Below, one piece after another: positions 42,493 to 51,845 of a DNA stretch of 64,000 nucleotides; position 1 is the first letter of the stretch; each line of letters opens with the position of its first letter. Both the position numbers and the translations under genes were made by a program. The notes under the pieces were generated by a model. That model was not told the origin of the DNA. It saw nothing but the letters and a program-made list of their open reading frames with translations, and did not search any database. Source of the stretch: Streptomyces sp. LUP30 (lineage in GTDB: Bacteria > Actinomycetota > Actinomycetes > Streptomycetales > Streptomycetaceae); contig NZ_MJAJ01000001.1 in assembly GCF_001746365.1 (NCBI RefSeq), forward strand, positions 7,182-71,181. The letters are read 5' to 3'.

Positions 42493-43166
42493 GAGTCCTG
42501 GTGGTCGAGGACGCCCGCACCCTCGCCGAAGTCATCGCCGAGGGACTGCGCGACCAGGGCATGGCCGTGGACGTGGCCCACGACGGACTCGACGCCGCGG
42601 CCAAGCTGGACGTCAACGCGTACGACGTCGTCGTACTCGACCGCGACCTGCCAGGCATCCACGGCGACACCCTCTGCCAGATGATCACCGAGCGGGACAG
42701 TCGCGTGATGGTCCTCATGCTGACCGCCGCCGACTCACCCGGCGACCGCGTCAGCGGCCTGACGCTGGGCGCCGACGACTACCTCGCCAAGCCTTTCCAC
42801 TTTCCCGAACTCATCCTGCGCATCCGCGCCTTGGCCCGCCGCCGCCCCGCCGCCCGGTCCCGCACCCTGAGTGCGGCGGGCATCGAACTCGACCCGATGC
42901 GCCGCACGGCCAGCCGCGACGGCCACCAACTCGGCCTCTCCGTCAAGGAATTCGCGGTACTCGAAGCCCTCCTGAACGCGACCCCCGCCTTTCTCAGCAC
43001 GGAAACCCTCCTCGAACAGGTCTGGGACGAACACGCCGACCCGTTCACCAACACCGTCACGGTGACCATCAGCCGCCTGCGCCGCAAACTCGGCGACCCC
43101 CCGGTCATCGCCACCACACCCGGCGTGGGGTATCGGATCATCGACACAGGCGCCCCACCCGACTGA
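42489..43166 (+). CDS. OmpR/PhoB-family response regulator
   Basis: A 225-aa regulator from a TTG that overlaps the kinase stop; LRVLVVEDA begins the receiver domain immediately, so no earlier start is possible. The phosphate acceptor D51 is in VVLDRDLPG, with T/S and K switch residues in MLTAADSPG and YLAKPFHF. The C-terminal winged helix reads LGLSVKEFAVLEALL and TVTVTISRLRRKLG with a closing GVGYRI. It should activate or repress the divergent ABC exporter operon in response to the kinase. Confidence 0.9.
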   Translation: MRVLVVEDARTLAEVIAEGLRDQGMAVDVAHDGLDAAAKLDVNAYDVVVLDRDLPGIHGDTLCQMITERDSRVMVLMLTAADSPGDRVSGLTLGADDYLAKPFHFPELILRIRALARRRPAARSRTLSAAGIELDPMRRTASRDGHQLGLSVKEFAVLEALLNATPAFLSTETLLEQVWDEHADPFTNTVTVTISRLRRKLGDPPVIATTPGVGYRIIDTGAPPD

Positions 43167-43270
43167 ACAGCGGGCCGCAGCCGGCAGCCGGCGCATCTCC
43201 ACCGCCTTGAACACCCCCCGCTCAGCCACCCGCAGGCGCAGTTCCCACCGCATCCGCCCCTCCCTCCCCA

Positions 43271-43960
43271 TCAACGCTCATCTCCCCCGTCACTGCGGCC
43301 GGCAGGGGTGCCCGCAGGGCCGAGCAGGCGCCCTGCCACCCGGGTGTTCGCCTGCTGCCAGCACCACTCGATCCGCTCGGCCGGCACATGGACATACCGG
43401 GCCGTCGTCGGCAGCCACGTGTGTCCCAGCAACGCACCGATCGCCTCCAGGCCCATCCCCTGGTGATAGAGGTGGGAGGCGCAAAAGTGCCGCAGCGGAT
43501 GCGGCGTCAACCGGCCCGACCAGGCCGGCAGCCACCGCTCGACCGCCTGCGCAAGGCCCTGGCGCAAGGTCACCGCACAGGCCGGACGCAGACCACCACC
43601 GGCGGTAGCGTGAAAACGGCTGGGCAGCAACGCCGCCCGCCCACCGGCCAGTTCGTCACCGAACTGACCGCGCACCTGCGACAGCCACCACGCCAGCAAC
43701 CGGTCCACCCCGTCGATCGCCGGCACCAGCCGCTGCCGGGGCCCGCTGCCCTTCGCGCCCTTGCCGCAGCGCACGTGCAGCATCCCCCGGGTCCCTGCCT
43801 GCCGATACCAGTCCCCCACCTCCAGGCCGACCGTCTCGTTGATCCGCAAGCCCACCCGCCGCCACAGCGAAGCGGCCACATAATCCCGTGCCGCCGCCAA
43901 GAACCCCGTGCGCCGCACACCGGGCAGATGACAACGCCACGCCGTGAACAAGGCCTGGAT
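43271..43960 (-). pseudogene. Tyrosine recombinase, N-terminally truncated
   Basis: The catalytic half of an integrase: RRVGLRINETVGLEVGDWY with the first arginine, then HPLRHFCASHLYHQGMGLEA (H-x-x-R), LLGHTWLPTTARYVHVP with the second histidine and the nucleophile tyrosine. The N-terminal SAM-like domain is missing; the frame runs backwards into an AraC fragment read from the other strand at about 43945-43960. All catalytic residues are present, but without the core-binding domain it is unlikely to act. Confidence 0.7.
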
Positions 43961-44231
43961 CCGCGCCCAGCGCCTCGAATGCGCCCGCCGCGACCTGGCG
44001 AACCCCAATCTCAGCTTCACACCCGTCCATACCACCGCCGCCACCCGCTGGGGCCTGGTCCGCGCCTCCGACTTCACGCGCGCCTTCCGCAGAGCGTTCG
44101 GGGTCTCGCCCATCGAGTACCGCGTACAGGTACAGACGGAGACCGGGCAGGGGCCGAGCAGACGCAGCGACAACGAACCGTGGACGCGTAGCCAACGACA
44201 GGTCCAACACTCACCACTCACACTGGTCTGA
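43944..44231 (+). pseudogene. AraC-family regulator C-terminal fragment
   Basis: WIRAQRLECARRDLANPNL is followed by WGLVRASDFTRAFRRAFGVS and PIEYR. This is the second helix-turn-helix of AraC regulators with the conserved RASDFTRAFR recognition helix. The first helix-turn-helix and the sensor domain are absent because the gene is fused at its 5' side to the integrase fragment on the opposite strand. The tail after SPIEYR is ordinary for the family end. Confidence 0.65.
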
Positions 44232-44263
44232 CCATCTCGCTGCTCGACGGAATAGGAATTAAA

Positions 44264-44725
44264 ATGAGTAAACGTTCCACATTGGCCTTCGCTGGCTGGC
44301 GTATCGCGATAACGGCGGCCACAACCGCGGTAGCGACGGTATTCGCCATCACGCAAGCCTCTGCCTTGACCCAGGAGAACGATCTCGCAACCGCGACGTC
44401 AAGCTCATCGAGCGGACCCTGGAAGTGCGCCGAAAATGTGTATGCCGAAGTCTGTTTCAGCGCGGATGGTGACTGGTTCAGAGTAAAGGACAATCTTGCC
44501 GACTCGCATTCTGCTGTCGGGTATTGGAGCGTGCGGAAGCCTGACGGAACTACGATCAGGTACGGGTACATATACAACCAGGGCGGAAATGGGTCCGTCA
44601 GGTACAAGAACAAGGACCTCCCCGAAGGCCAAGGCATGCTCATACGGCCGTGCCGTGGGCATTGGAACTCAGGCTCCGACCCGACAAATTGCACCGGGGA
44701 CTTTTGGGTCACTACTAGTGGCTGA
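44264..44725 (+). CDS. Secreted hypothetical protein, 153 aa
   Basis: Starts at ATG seven bases after AGGA. A signal peptide (ITAATTAVATVFAITQASA, cleavage near residue 34) precedes a mature domain of about 115 residues with four cysteines (WKCAENVYAEVCF, RPC, NC) and many aromatic and charged residues (GYWSVRKPDGTTIRYGYIY). The gene is visibly less GC-rich than its neighbours, with more A and T in third positions, which suggests acquisition from another source. I do not recognise the family; a small extracellular beta protein is likely. Confidence 0.65.
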   Translation: MSKRSTLAFAGWRIAITAATTAVATVFAITQASALTQENDLATATSSSSSGPWKCAENVYAEVCFSADGDWFRVKDNLADSHSAVGYWSVRKPDGTTIRYGYIYNQGGNGSVRYKNKDLPEGQGMLIRPCRGHWNSGSDPTNCTGDFWVTTSG

Positions 44726-44936
44726 CCACTGACGCGATATTTCGTGACGGCTCGCACTGCTCACTGCGGTGAGGCCGTTGCGGCTTCCGAGAACAGGTTC
44801 AGGCCGACAGCGCCGATGACGGTCGCCGCCCAGCTCCACCAGTCCGCTTCGTGGACATGGCACAGACCTGGAAGGCCGCCAGAATCCACCTCTGCGCCGC
44901 GGACTCGCAGGGGCGGGCACAGTGTCGCCGGTCGGG

Positions 44937-44977
44937 CGCCTGTCCATGTGTGAGTGCGGCTGGCGCATGGACAGGCG
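44937..44977 (-). terminator. 12-bp hairpin at the ene-reductase 3' end
   Basis: Perfect 12-base arms CGCCTGTCCATG and CATGGACAGGCG enclose a 17-base loop. It lies 13 bases beyond the stop of the truncated ene-reductase on the minus strand, consistent with the terminator of the original gene. Confidence 0.6.
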
Positions 44978-44990
44978 TGACCCTGGGGCC

Positions 44991-45205
44991 TCAAGCCGCT
45001 TCGAGGACGGGGTAGTCGGTGTAGCCCTCGGCGCTCGGCCCGTAGAACAGTTCCGGCCGCGGCTCGTTCTCCGGGTGGCCCCCCTGCCAGCGCTCGACCA
45101 GGTCGGGGTTGGCGATGTGGGCCCGGCCCACGACCACGGCGTCGGCGTGGCCGCCCTCGATCTGCCGGAGCGCTTGCTCGCGGGTGGTCTGCCCCCCGGC
45201 CCTCA
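44991..45205 (-). pseudogene. Old-yellow-enzyme (alkene reductase) 3' fragment
   Basis: Reading leftward: ADAVVVGRAHIANPDLVER, then NEPRPELFYGPSAEGYTDYP and a stop. This is the last FMN-binding strand (VGRAxIANPDL) and the conserved C-terminus of old yellow enzymes. About 300 upstream residues are missing, cut at about 45205. Confidence 0.75.
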
Positions 45206-45257
45206 CGACAAAAGCGGTAAAGCATCCGCAATGGCGCACCGCTCCAGCACGCCCGCA

Positions 45258-45289
45258 CCCGTCCGTCTGCCCCGGGGCAGACGGACGGG
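45258..45289. repeat. Perfect 32-bp palindrome
   Basis: Two fully complementary 16-base arms with no loop, starting CCCGTCCGTCTGCC and ending GGCAGACGGACGGG. It lies between the ene-reductase fragment and the second tniQ, about 30 bases before the tniQ start. It could be a terminator, a protein-binding dyad or a recombination scar. Long perfect palindromes without loop are uncommon outside telomeres and mobile-element ends. Confidence 0.8.
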
Positions 45290-45317
45290 ACGTGAACGGG
45301 CAGCATCCGGCGGGATC

Positions 45318-45900
45318 GTGCCCATCATGGGCGGCGCGGCAGGGCGCATCGCTCCGCTGAGCGGGGAGCTGACGCTGTCGTTCCTGACCAGGATCGCCGT
45401 CCGCTACCACCTCGGCATCCGTGACGTGCTGGCCGCCGTCACCGATGTCGGCGGCCAGCGCAACCTCACCGGGATGCTGTACCCGGACAGCGAGATTCAC
45501 CTCAACACCCAGGCCCGCGCCCGCGTTTCCGCCCTCTGCCACGTTCCGCAACACGTGCTCGAGCAGGAACTGCCCGCATGGACGAGGGAAGAACCGAGCG
45601 GAAAGCACGGGACCGGACCGGCCGGGCGACTGCTGCGCGGCGAGGAGGCCGTCACCGCCTGGGGACCGGCCTGCCCCGCATGCACCGCCGCCCGCACCGG
45701 ACGCGACGTGCCCGCCCGCCGGTACCTGGCACCCGAGCAGCGGGTCTGCGCACGCCACCGGTACTGGCTCCTCTATCTGCCCCACACCAGCGGGCTGCCT
45801 GTGCCCCTGGGCCGCTGCCCGGAGGTGATCGAGGCCCAGCGGCGGCACGTCCGGCTGCTGCACCGCTCCCCTGCCGCAGCGCCGGCCTTCGAAACACGAT
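45318..45900 (+). pseudogene. tniQ: Second TniQ-family gene, C-terminally truncated
   Basis: From GTG (or ATG at 45327) the protein reads IAPLSGELTLSFLTRIAVRY with later IHLNTQARARVSALCHVPQHV, the TniQ opening. A zinc-binding element CPACTAARTG, then RVCARHRYWLLY follows. Near 45900 the similarity ends and the frame runs on as meaningless proline-rich sequence, while a different gene remnant starts in another frame. The target-selection domain beyond the zinc finger is lost. It is unlinked to any tnsABC here; the nearest such module lies 37 kb upstream. Confidence 0.7.
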
Positions 45901-45904
45901 CGGC

Positions 45905-46310
45905 ATCACCGCTCAGACAGCCGAACAGTGGCCGCCAAGCCCGCGCCCCCGGCCCCACGCCGAAGCCCTCACACACGCCCGTACCTGGGCCAGCGAACAC
46001 GGCCACCTCTGCCCGCCGATCAAGACCGTCCACGACGGCTTCCCCCTCGGCGAATGGCTCAACCGCCAACGCGAACTCGCCAAGAAACGCAGCAGCCCCT
46101 CCCCCACCCAGCAAGCACTCGCCACGATCGACCCCTGGTGGAACCCACCCTGGCCCATCCTGTGGCAACGCGCCTACCACCACGCCCACATCCACCGCCA
46201 CACCCCCGCCATCCGCCAATGGCTCCAACCAACGGCAGCGACGTACCTGGCCCCTCCTCCACCCCGACCAACAACACCTCCTCACCACAGCCGGCCTGAT
46301 CAGCGTCTGA
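45905..46310 (+). pseudogene. Helicase-associated-domain remnant
   Basis: One frame reads ALTHARTWASEHGHLCPP, DGFPLGEWLNRQRELAKK and PWWNPPWPILWQRAYHHA, the helicase-associated repeat found at the end of Streptomyces DEAD-type helicases. Near 46230 it shifts to a second frame ending RRTWPLLHPDQQHLLTTAGL and a stop, the usual family C-terminus. The helicase core is missing; the piece is fused to the TniQ fragment. Confidence 0.6.
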
Positions 46311-46396
46311 ATCGCTCTGGCCGACACCGGCGCCATCCGTCCCTGGGCGGCCGCCTCCCCTCAACCAGCAGCGACCGACGAGAACTTCGGGACTGA

Positions 46397-46838
46397 TCTG
46401 GCAGAACAGGCCCCAGACGGCGCTGCGATGAGTGATACTGGTGGCACGTCCGGCGTGCCCACAGCAGAGCGCACCCGTCCGACGAGCAAGAGAAAGGCAA
46501 CGCGGAAAAGGTTAATGAACCGGCTTAAGGGCTTTATCAGCAGTCTTTTTGTTAGCTGCCTCTCTTGACCCGCCCTGCCCAAAAAGCCGAAGAAAACCTC
46601 CGCTAGAACCGCCGAGCAAAGCCTCTGAAAAACCCCACGGGACCAGCGAACCGGTCCCCCAAGGGGCTGACAGGCCTGCCGTAAAACACCACCGGCCCGC
46701 CCTATGGCGACGCCGGCCTTCGGCATGCCCTCACACCACGGCACACCTGTGCCGCCTCTCCCCGTCCCAGCCGTCCCTGCACGGCTCGTTCAGGCATGAG
46801 GCGGCCCAGCCGTCACGTGCTGGAAGGGCATCCACGCG
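46397..46838. other. Non-coding stretch with an A/T-richer patch
   Basis: About 440 bases without a credible gene. The part from about 46480 to 46700 is clearly richer in A and T than the surroundings (for example a CTTTTTGTTAG run) and contains a GGGACC/GGTCCC hairpin near 46640-46659. Its composition contrasts with all neighbouring DNA, so it may be a regulatory or recently acquired segment, but no specific element is recognised. Confidence 0.45.
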
Positions 46839-47204
46839 ATGAACTCGTCCTCCCTTGGCCCGATCGCCGGCCTTCTGGCCGGACTCCCCGCTGTCCTCGC
46901 CGGTGCCCTGGGCGGTGCACCCTGGTGGGCCGTCGGAGTCATCGTCATCGCGGCATACCTCGCCGTCCCCCTCACCAGCCTCGTCCTCGAACACTCACGA
47001 CAACGAAAAGGAACACTGGTCGATGAGAAATTCGCAGCCACCCTCGACCAGATAACAGACCCCGAAAAAAGAATCCAAGCCATCATCAGCTACCGGCAAG
47101 CCACAGCCCCCGCCGCCACTCCCCAGCCACCACCCGACCCGCCACCAGGAGCACTACCGGCCGCCGACCCGGCCGGTGCGGGCGGGTCACCAGCATCCGC
47201 ATAG
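46839..47204 (+). CDS. Small membrane protein, 121 aa
   Basis: From ATG: SSLGPIAGLLAGLPAVLAG and WWAVGVIVIAAYLAVPLTSL form two membrane helices. A charged cytoplasmic segment (HSRQRKGTLVDEKFAATLDQ, ITDPEKRIQAIISYRQA) and a disordered proline/alanine tail follow. A weak GGAAGG lies 11 bases upstream. The family is not recognised. No neighbouring gene suggests a role. Confidence 0.6.
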   Translation: MNSSSLGPIAGLLAGLPAVLAGALGGAPWWAVGVIVIAAYLAVPLTSLVLEHSRQRKGTLVDEKFAATLDQITDPEKRIQAIISYRQATAPAATPQPPPDPPPGALPAADPAGAGGSPASA

Positions 47205-47675
47205 GCAAGAAGGCGGACAGGCCCTCGGCCCGGCCCTTTGATACTGCAACTGGCCAAGGTGCCGACGGATCCGGCGGGCGCGGTCACGCGGAAGCGGACT
47301 ACCTCGTCCGTGAGCGTGCTGGAGTTGATCACCTTGTAGGTGCGGACGGGGAGCGCCATGGTCTGGGCCCTCTCGAGCGGGGGCGCGCCCCGCCCTGTGG
47401 CGGTGGCCTCAACAACCCCACCGACGCGTTCGTGCGGCTGCTCCTGGTCCTCGACGCCATCCCCGCCGCGCCCGACGTCCGCGTGCGCCGGGTTCGCCAC
47501 GACGCCGTCCAGGTCCTCGACGACGAGCCGGGCCCGCGCCTGCCCGGCACCGTGAACCCCACGGTGGACGAGGAGACCTCGCGTCTGCTCACCCGCCGCC
47601 CGGCCGACGACAAGGTCAGCGAGGCGCTGGCCGCCGTGCTGGTCCGCCTCACCTTGCGCCGCTGGACGTGGACCG
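47205..47675. other. Remnant region with one coding-like fragment
   Basis: A plus-strand frame from about 47402 to 47680 looks coding (NNPTDAFVRLLLVLDAIP, then DDEPGPRLPGTVNPTVDEE and SEALAAVLVRLTLRRW) but has no start. It is probably the 5' part of the following gene in another frame. On the minus strand a short start MALPVRTYKVINSSTLTDE (from 47357) is followed by unrelated sequence. Neither family is recognised. Confidence 0.35.
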
Positions 47676-48242
47676 ATGGTCGAGCGGCTGCTGGCCGAGC
47701 GCCGCCACCGCGAGGGCGGGCTGCTGCACGCGTGCACCCACACCCGCCGGGGCACGCTGCGCGCCGTACTCCCCGACGTACAGGCCCGCCAGTGGGCCCG
47801 TTGCGTGCCGTACGCGGCCACCCTGCCGCTGCCCGAGGACACCCCGGCGTGGACCGAGAACCTCGCCCACGTCGTCGCCCTGGTCGAGCAGCTCCAGGCC
47901 GCCGCCGACGTCTGCCCGGAGCGCTGGGCCACCGAGTCCGGCCCCGCCGACCGCGCCGCCCTCGATCTGCGGGGCCTGCTCGCCCTGCGCGCCGGCACCG
48001 CGGTGCTCGCCCTCGACTGCCGCCGCGCTGCGCTGGCCACCGGCCACGGCCGTTCGACCATGACCGCGCCCCAGGAACGCCTCACCCTCGACGGCTGGCT
48101 GGCCCCTCATGACTCCGACGGCCTGGCCGGAACCCACGAACTGCTCCCCGTCACCGCTTCGCATCCCGGATTTGCACCCGTTGCACGGGGTGGGGCACTA
48201 GGAACCCCGCCCCCCCCGGAGGGGAGAGGCGCACCCACCTGA
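47676..48242 (+). CDS. Hypothetical protein, 188 aa
   Basis: Open frame with strong third-position G/C bias: MVERLLAERRHREGGLLHAC, then EDTPAWTENLAHVVALVEQL and ADRAALDLRGLLALRAGTA. It is a mostly helical soluble protein and the tail after residue 150 is low-complexity. A coding-like fragment in another frame directly upstream suggests that the gene originally began near 47400 and has suffered an indel. Opposite-strand frames here are artefacts. Function unknown. Confidence 0.4.
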   Translation: MVERLLAERRHREGGLLHACTHTRRGTLRAVLPDVQARQWARCVPYAATLPLPEDTPAWTENLAHVVALVEQLQAAADVCPERWATESGPADRAALDLRGLLALRAGTAVLALDCRRAALATGHGRSTMTAPQERLTLDGWLAPHDSDGLAGTHELLPVTASHPGFAPVARGGALGTPPPPEGRGAPT

Positions 48243-48555
48243 TCTCCACTCTCCAGGAGCGCCTTGCCGCAGGTCAGCACGATGTCTTCGCCTACGGCCG
48301 CGCCACCGAGACCCACGCTGGACCGAGGGCGCCCTGACCGATTCGTGCGCGGCCGCCATGATGACGGCCGTGCGCACCGGAGTTCACCCGACGGCGCGAG
48401 CCACGCAGCCGACCGGCCGGCTGCCCGACTGGATGGCGGACTGGCTGACTGACCGGTCCACCGGTTGACTCGAAAGGTCTCGTCACGCGTGGGGCCCGGA
48501 CATCGGCGAGCCGGGCCCGCGCGCGACGGGGCTTACGATCCCTCGTACCTCGTGT
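48243..48555. other. Intergenic stretch, nothing convincing
   Basis: About 310 bases before the convergent secreted hydrolase gene. A short plus-strand frame with AAAMMTAVRTGVHPTARATQ has no start or ribosome-binding site and is not assigned. Confidence 0.35.
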
Positions 48556-51324
48556 TCATTGCTGGTCGAGCACCGTCCCCGTCAGCACCGGTCTGTCGGG
48601 CAGCGGCTTGGCGTTGCGGTCGGTCAGTGCGACGCGCACCGACTCTGTCGGCTCGGCCATCTGGTCCTGGACGCTCGGCACGACGAAGTCCACGCTCGTG
48701 CTCCCGGCGGGGATGTTCAGCCACGCCCACAGGTGGGCCTGGGACAGCGGCCGCTCGGGGTCGGGCACGTCACCGGACCACTCCTTGAGCCACTGCGGGT
48801 CCACGTCCTTGGTGGACAGCTCGGCGCCCTCGGCGGCCGCGAGCACCCGCACCGGCTGCCAGATGTCGGCCGCCGCGGGCGTCTCCACGGACAACCGCCA
48901 GGTCAGCGTGGCTCCCTCGGTCACCCGGTCCGCGACCGGCGACATGGTGATCACCGGCTCGGGGTCGTCGTTCTCGACGGTGAGGCCGCCCCGGTGCTTG
49001 CCGACGACCGCGTTGTGGACGGCCTTGACGGCGATGTCGTGCTCCACGTCGTCGCCGAAGACCGTGTCGCCCTCGATCTCGACCGGCACGTCGATCGTGT
49101 GGCTTCCGGGCCGTACGGTCACGAGCCGGTTCTCGGCCCGGCCGCCGTCCGGGTCGAGGACGTACACGCGGACCTGTCCGCTGCCGTGCCCGGAGAGCGT
49201 GACCGGGATCCGGTAGGTGCGGGTGCCCGAGTCGCCCTCCTTGACGATCGTGCGGCCGACGTCGACACGCGGCAGTGCGGCCTCCTTCACCGCCGAAGTG
49301 CCGGGCGCCCAGCCCCAGGCGTCCATCAGCCAGGCCTGCCCGGACCGCGAACGGGGCGTCAGCGCAAGGGACTTGACATGCGCGAGATCGAGTCCGGCCC
49401 GCGTCGCGGCCGACAGTGGGACGCGCAGTTCCTGAGCCCAGTAGGACGCGGTGGCCGCGGAGCCCGGAAGTCCGGCCATCTCCACCCGGCCCAGCGTGGC
49501 CGTGCGGCTGCGGGAGTCGGTGACGGACACGTCGAACTTGGTGCCGGCGGTGTTCGGCGGTACGAAGACCCGGAGCGCGAGCTTCTGCGACCCGCGCAGT
49601 GAGAGCGGTCGGGGTGGAGTGATCCGCGCGGCCGTCCCCGGCGCGGACCACTTCAGGGCCACCGCGCCGCGGCCGGTCTCCTGTCCCGTCTCCCACGACA
49701 CGAAGTGCGGTGACGATCCGGGGTTCTCCGGGTCCAGACAGGCCACGGCCGGGTCGGGGTCGATCGCCGAACACAGCCGGGCGCCGGTCACCCTCGCCCC
49801 GCCGTCCGGCAAGAAACCGCCGCCGCGGCGGCCGCCCACGGCGTGGGTCAGTACCCGGGCCGGGTCCGCGGATGCGGCCCGCCTGCCGGAACCGTCGAGC
49901 AGCGGACGCACTCGGTCGTCCCCGTTGAGGAAGAGCCGGGCCGCGGCGGCGATGTACGTGGCGCCCGCCTTGCGCTGCTGGGCGGCGGTCAGCCGAGTGG
50001 CGGCATCCGGTGCGCACACCGGGTCGGGCTGCTCCGGGTCGGCCCTGAAGTCGTCCCTGGCCGGTGCGACGGCCTCGCCCGGCGTCCACTCGCCGTTGAA
50101 GTAGTTGTGGTTGGCGCCGATCAGGTACACCGCGCTGTGCAGTGCCGTGCCCCGGCCGATCCCGCGCGTGCCGTCGACGAAGTCCTCGCCCTGCAGGTCC
50201 GACACGTCGCCGTCACAGCCCGGCAGGAGCGTCACGGACGGCACGTCGGCGACGGGATTCTGGCCGAAGATCGTGGGTGCGATCAGCACGGTCCCGCGCA
50301 CCTTCCAGCGCACCGGGCCCGGGGAGCCGTCCTCGGCGGGCGGCGGCGGGTAGAGGCTGTCCATGGCGGCCCGGTTGACGCCCTCGCCGCCGCGCGAGTG
50401 ACCGACGAGCAGGACCCGCGACAGGTCGGCCTTCGGTGCCCCGCGTATGACGGCCGGGGCGGAGGAGCGATGGGCGGACCAGTCGGCCCAGTGGGCGAGG
50501 TGCTGCCGTACGAGCGAGGAACGCGCCTGAGCGCCGGCGTCCTCGGTCTCCGAGTCCTGGGCGTTGATGCCGTTCGCGGAGATCGACACCGTCACATAGC
50601 CCTGCGAAGCCAGCAGTTGCTGGTCGCGCAGGTAGCCCAGATAGCTCGGAATGGGCTGGTAGCCGTTCGCGCAGGGCCAGTCGGCGTTCACGTCGTCCCC
50701 GGAGCCCGGCTTGTAGCAGGTGTCGTGGCGACCGTGCAGGAACAGCGCCAGCGGCCGACTGCCGGTCGCCCCCTTCGGCGCCACCACTTGGGCGCTCATC
50801 TCCACGGGGGAGGCGTACCCCGGCAGGCGGACCGGGGCGAGGTCGTACGCGCCGGTCACCGTCCGGTACGAGCCGGGTCTGCCCGGGTCCACGCCGTTCG
50901 CGGGCGCGGGCACGGGCGTCCGGCCCTTGTACGAGGGGAACTTTTGCATGCCGTCGGGCGCCGCGTCCAGTCGGCGCCCGGCGGCAGTCACCCGTAGGCC
51001 CGTCAGCCGCTCCGTCCGCATCTCGCCGAGGGCGAGCCGGAAGGTCCGCCCGTCCCTCGCCTGCTCCGGCGCCCCGAGCAGCCGGTCACCCGCACGGAAC
51101 TCGACCCGCGCATCCCCCAGGGGGACGGTCTTCGGCGCACGCCACACCAGCTCACGCGTCCCGCCCTCCCCGTCGATCCGCCAGCCCGATGGGAGTGGCT
51201 CGGCCTTGGTCGTCGTCAACGGCCATGCCTGTCGCGGCAGTTGTGCGTGTGCCGGTCCGGGCGAGCCCGCCAGGGCCGCCATCACCGCCACGGCGGTCGC
51301 ACATATTCGCCGGGCACGGATCAA
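48556..51324 (-). CDS. Large secreted alpha/beta hydrolase with Calx-beta-like C-terminus
   Basis: A 922-aa exoenzyme. The TTG at 51324 was chosen because AGGAGAGG lies four bases upstream and because it places a compact signal peptide (RARRICATAVAVMAALAG, cleavage after AHA) at the very start; an ATG-type frame extends 21 codons further. The catalytic domain has ALFLHGRHDTCY and VLLVGHSRGGEGVNRA with nucleophile S310. Later sections form a beta-sandwich (KLALRVFVPPNTAGTKFDVS) and two Calx-beta-like repeats (VDVGRTIVKEGDSGTRTYRI, SPVADRVTEGATLTWRLSV). It probably degrades an ester polymer or lipid outside the cell. Confidence 0.8.
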   Translation of the reverse strand: MIRARRICATAVAVMAALAGSPGPAHAQLPRQAWPLTTTKAEPLPSGWRIDGEGGTRELVWRAPKTVPLGDARVEFRAGDRLLGAPEQARDGRTFRLALGEMRTERLTGLRVTAAGRRLDAAPDGMQKFPSYKGRTPVPAPANGVDPGRPGSYRTVTGAYDLAPVRLPGYASPVEMSAQVVAPKGATGSRPLALFLHGRHDTCYKPGSGDDVNADWPCANGYQPIPSYLGYLRDQQLLASQGYVTVSISANGINAQDSETEDAGAQARSSLVRQHLAHWADWSAHRSSAPAVIRGAPKADLSRVLLVGHSRGGEGVNRAAMDSLYPPPPAEDGSPGPVRWKVRGTVLIAPTIFGQNPVADVPSVTLLPGCDGDVSDLQGEDFVDGTRGIGRGTALHSAVYLIGANHNYFNGEWTPGEAVAPARDDFRADPEQPDPVCAPDAATRLTAAQQRKAGATYIAAAARLFLNGDDRVRPLLDGSGRRAASADPARVLTHAVGGRRGGGFLPDGGARVTGARLCSAIDPDPAVACLDPENPGSSPHFVSWETGQETGRGAVALKWSAPGTAARITPPRPLSLRGSQKLALRVFVPPNTAGTKFDVSVTDSRSRTATLGRVEMAGLPGSAATASYWAQELRVPLSAATRAGLDLAHVKSLALTPRSRSGQAWLMDAWGWAPGTSAVKEAALPRVDVGRTIVKEGDSGTRTYRIPVTLSGHGSGQVRVYVLDPDGGRAENRLVTVRPGSHTIDVPVEIEGDTVFGDDVEHDIAVKAVHNAVVGKHRGGLTVENDDPEPVITMSPVADRVTEGATLTWRLSVETPAAADIWQPVRVLAAAEGAELSTKDVDPQWLKEWSGDVPDPERPLSQAHLWAWLNIPAGSTSVDFVVPSVQDQMAEPTESVRVALTDRNAKPLPDRPVLTGTVLDQQ

Positions 51325-51845
51325 TGATCCTCTCCTCACAACCCTGTGCGCAGACGTCCCGTCGGTCCCGGGCGTCTCTCGCGTCACCTAGGACGGGGAG
51401 GGGTGCGCCGGGGTTGTCTGCGCGGGGGCCGGAGGCCGGAGGCCGTAGGCCGACGAACCCAGTCCGGACGCGCGCCTGCCGCCCGGTGGGCACAGCCCGC
51501 AGATGTCCCGCTGGCGACCGATCTCGTCCGACTCGGCGCGGGTCGGCGCCCTGGTCGCGGTTGCCGTCCTCGCGTACGGCGTCCTTCGAGCGGCGGCCCC
51601 CGCCTGACGTCGCCGCCCCACTGACGGCGGCTTGGCGCGGCGGTCCCGGCCGACGCGCAATCGGCTGAGCGCGCCCCGATCCCCGGCCGCGGCCGCTCCG
51701 CCCATCCGGCCCCGCCCTTTCCTCCTTCACTCTGGCCAAGGGACATGAGCAGAGCAGCCGCTGACGCTCGCGAAGGAAGCCGCGCTGGACAAGGCCATGG
51801 CTGCCCGCCAGACCTGCCCCGGCCCCTGCGGCCGGCGCTGAGCCC
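51325..51845. other. Promoter side of the hydrolase gene and spacer
   Basis: About 520 bases between divergent genes. Near 51425-51450 the heptamer GGCCGGA/GGCCGTA is repeated three to four times. A 34-codon frame at 51503-51607 (RVGALVAVAVLAYGVLRAAA, one membrane helix) is the only coding-like feature and is listed separately. Confidence 0.4.
51503..51607 (+). CDS. Possible single-helix membrane microprotein, 34 aa
   Basis: From ATG the short frame reads MSRWRPISSDSARVG, then one hydrophobic helix LVAVAVLAYGVLRAA, and stops. There is no clear ribosome-binding site, but the polar start plus a single helix is a typical microprotein layout. Low confidence. Confidence 0.25.
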   Translation: MSRWRPISSDSARVGALVAVAVLAYGVLRAAAPA

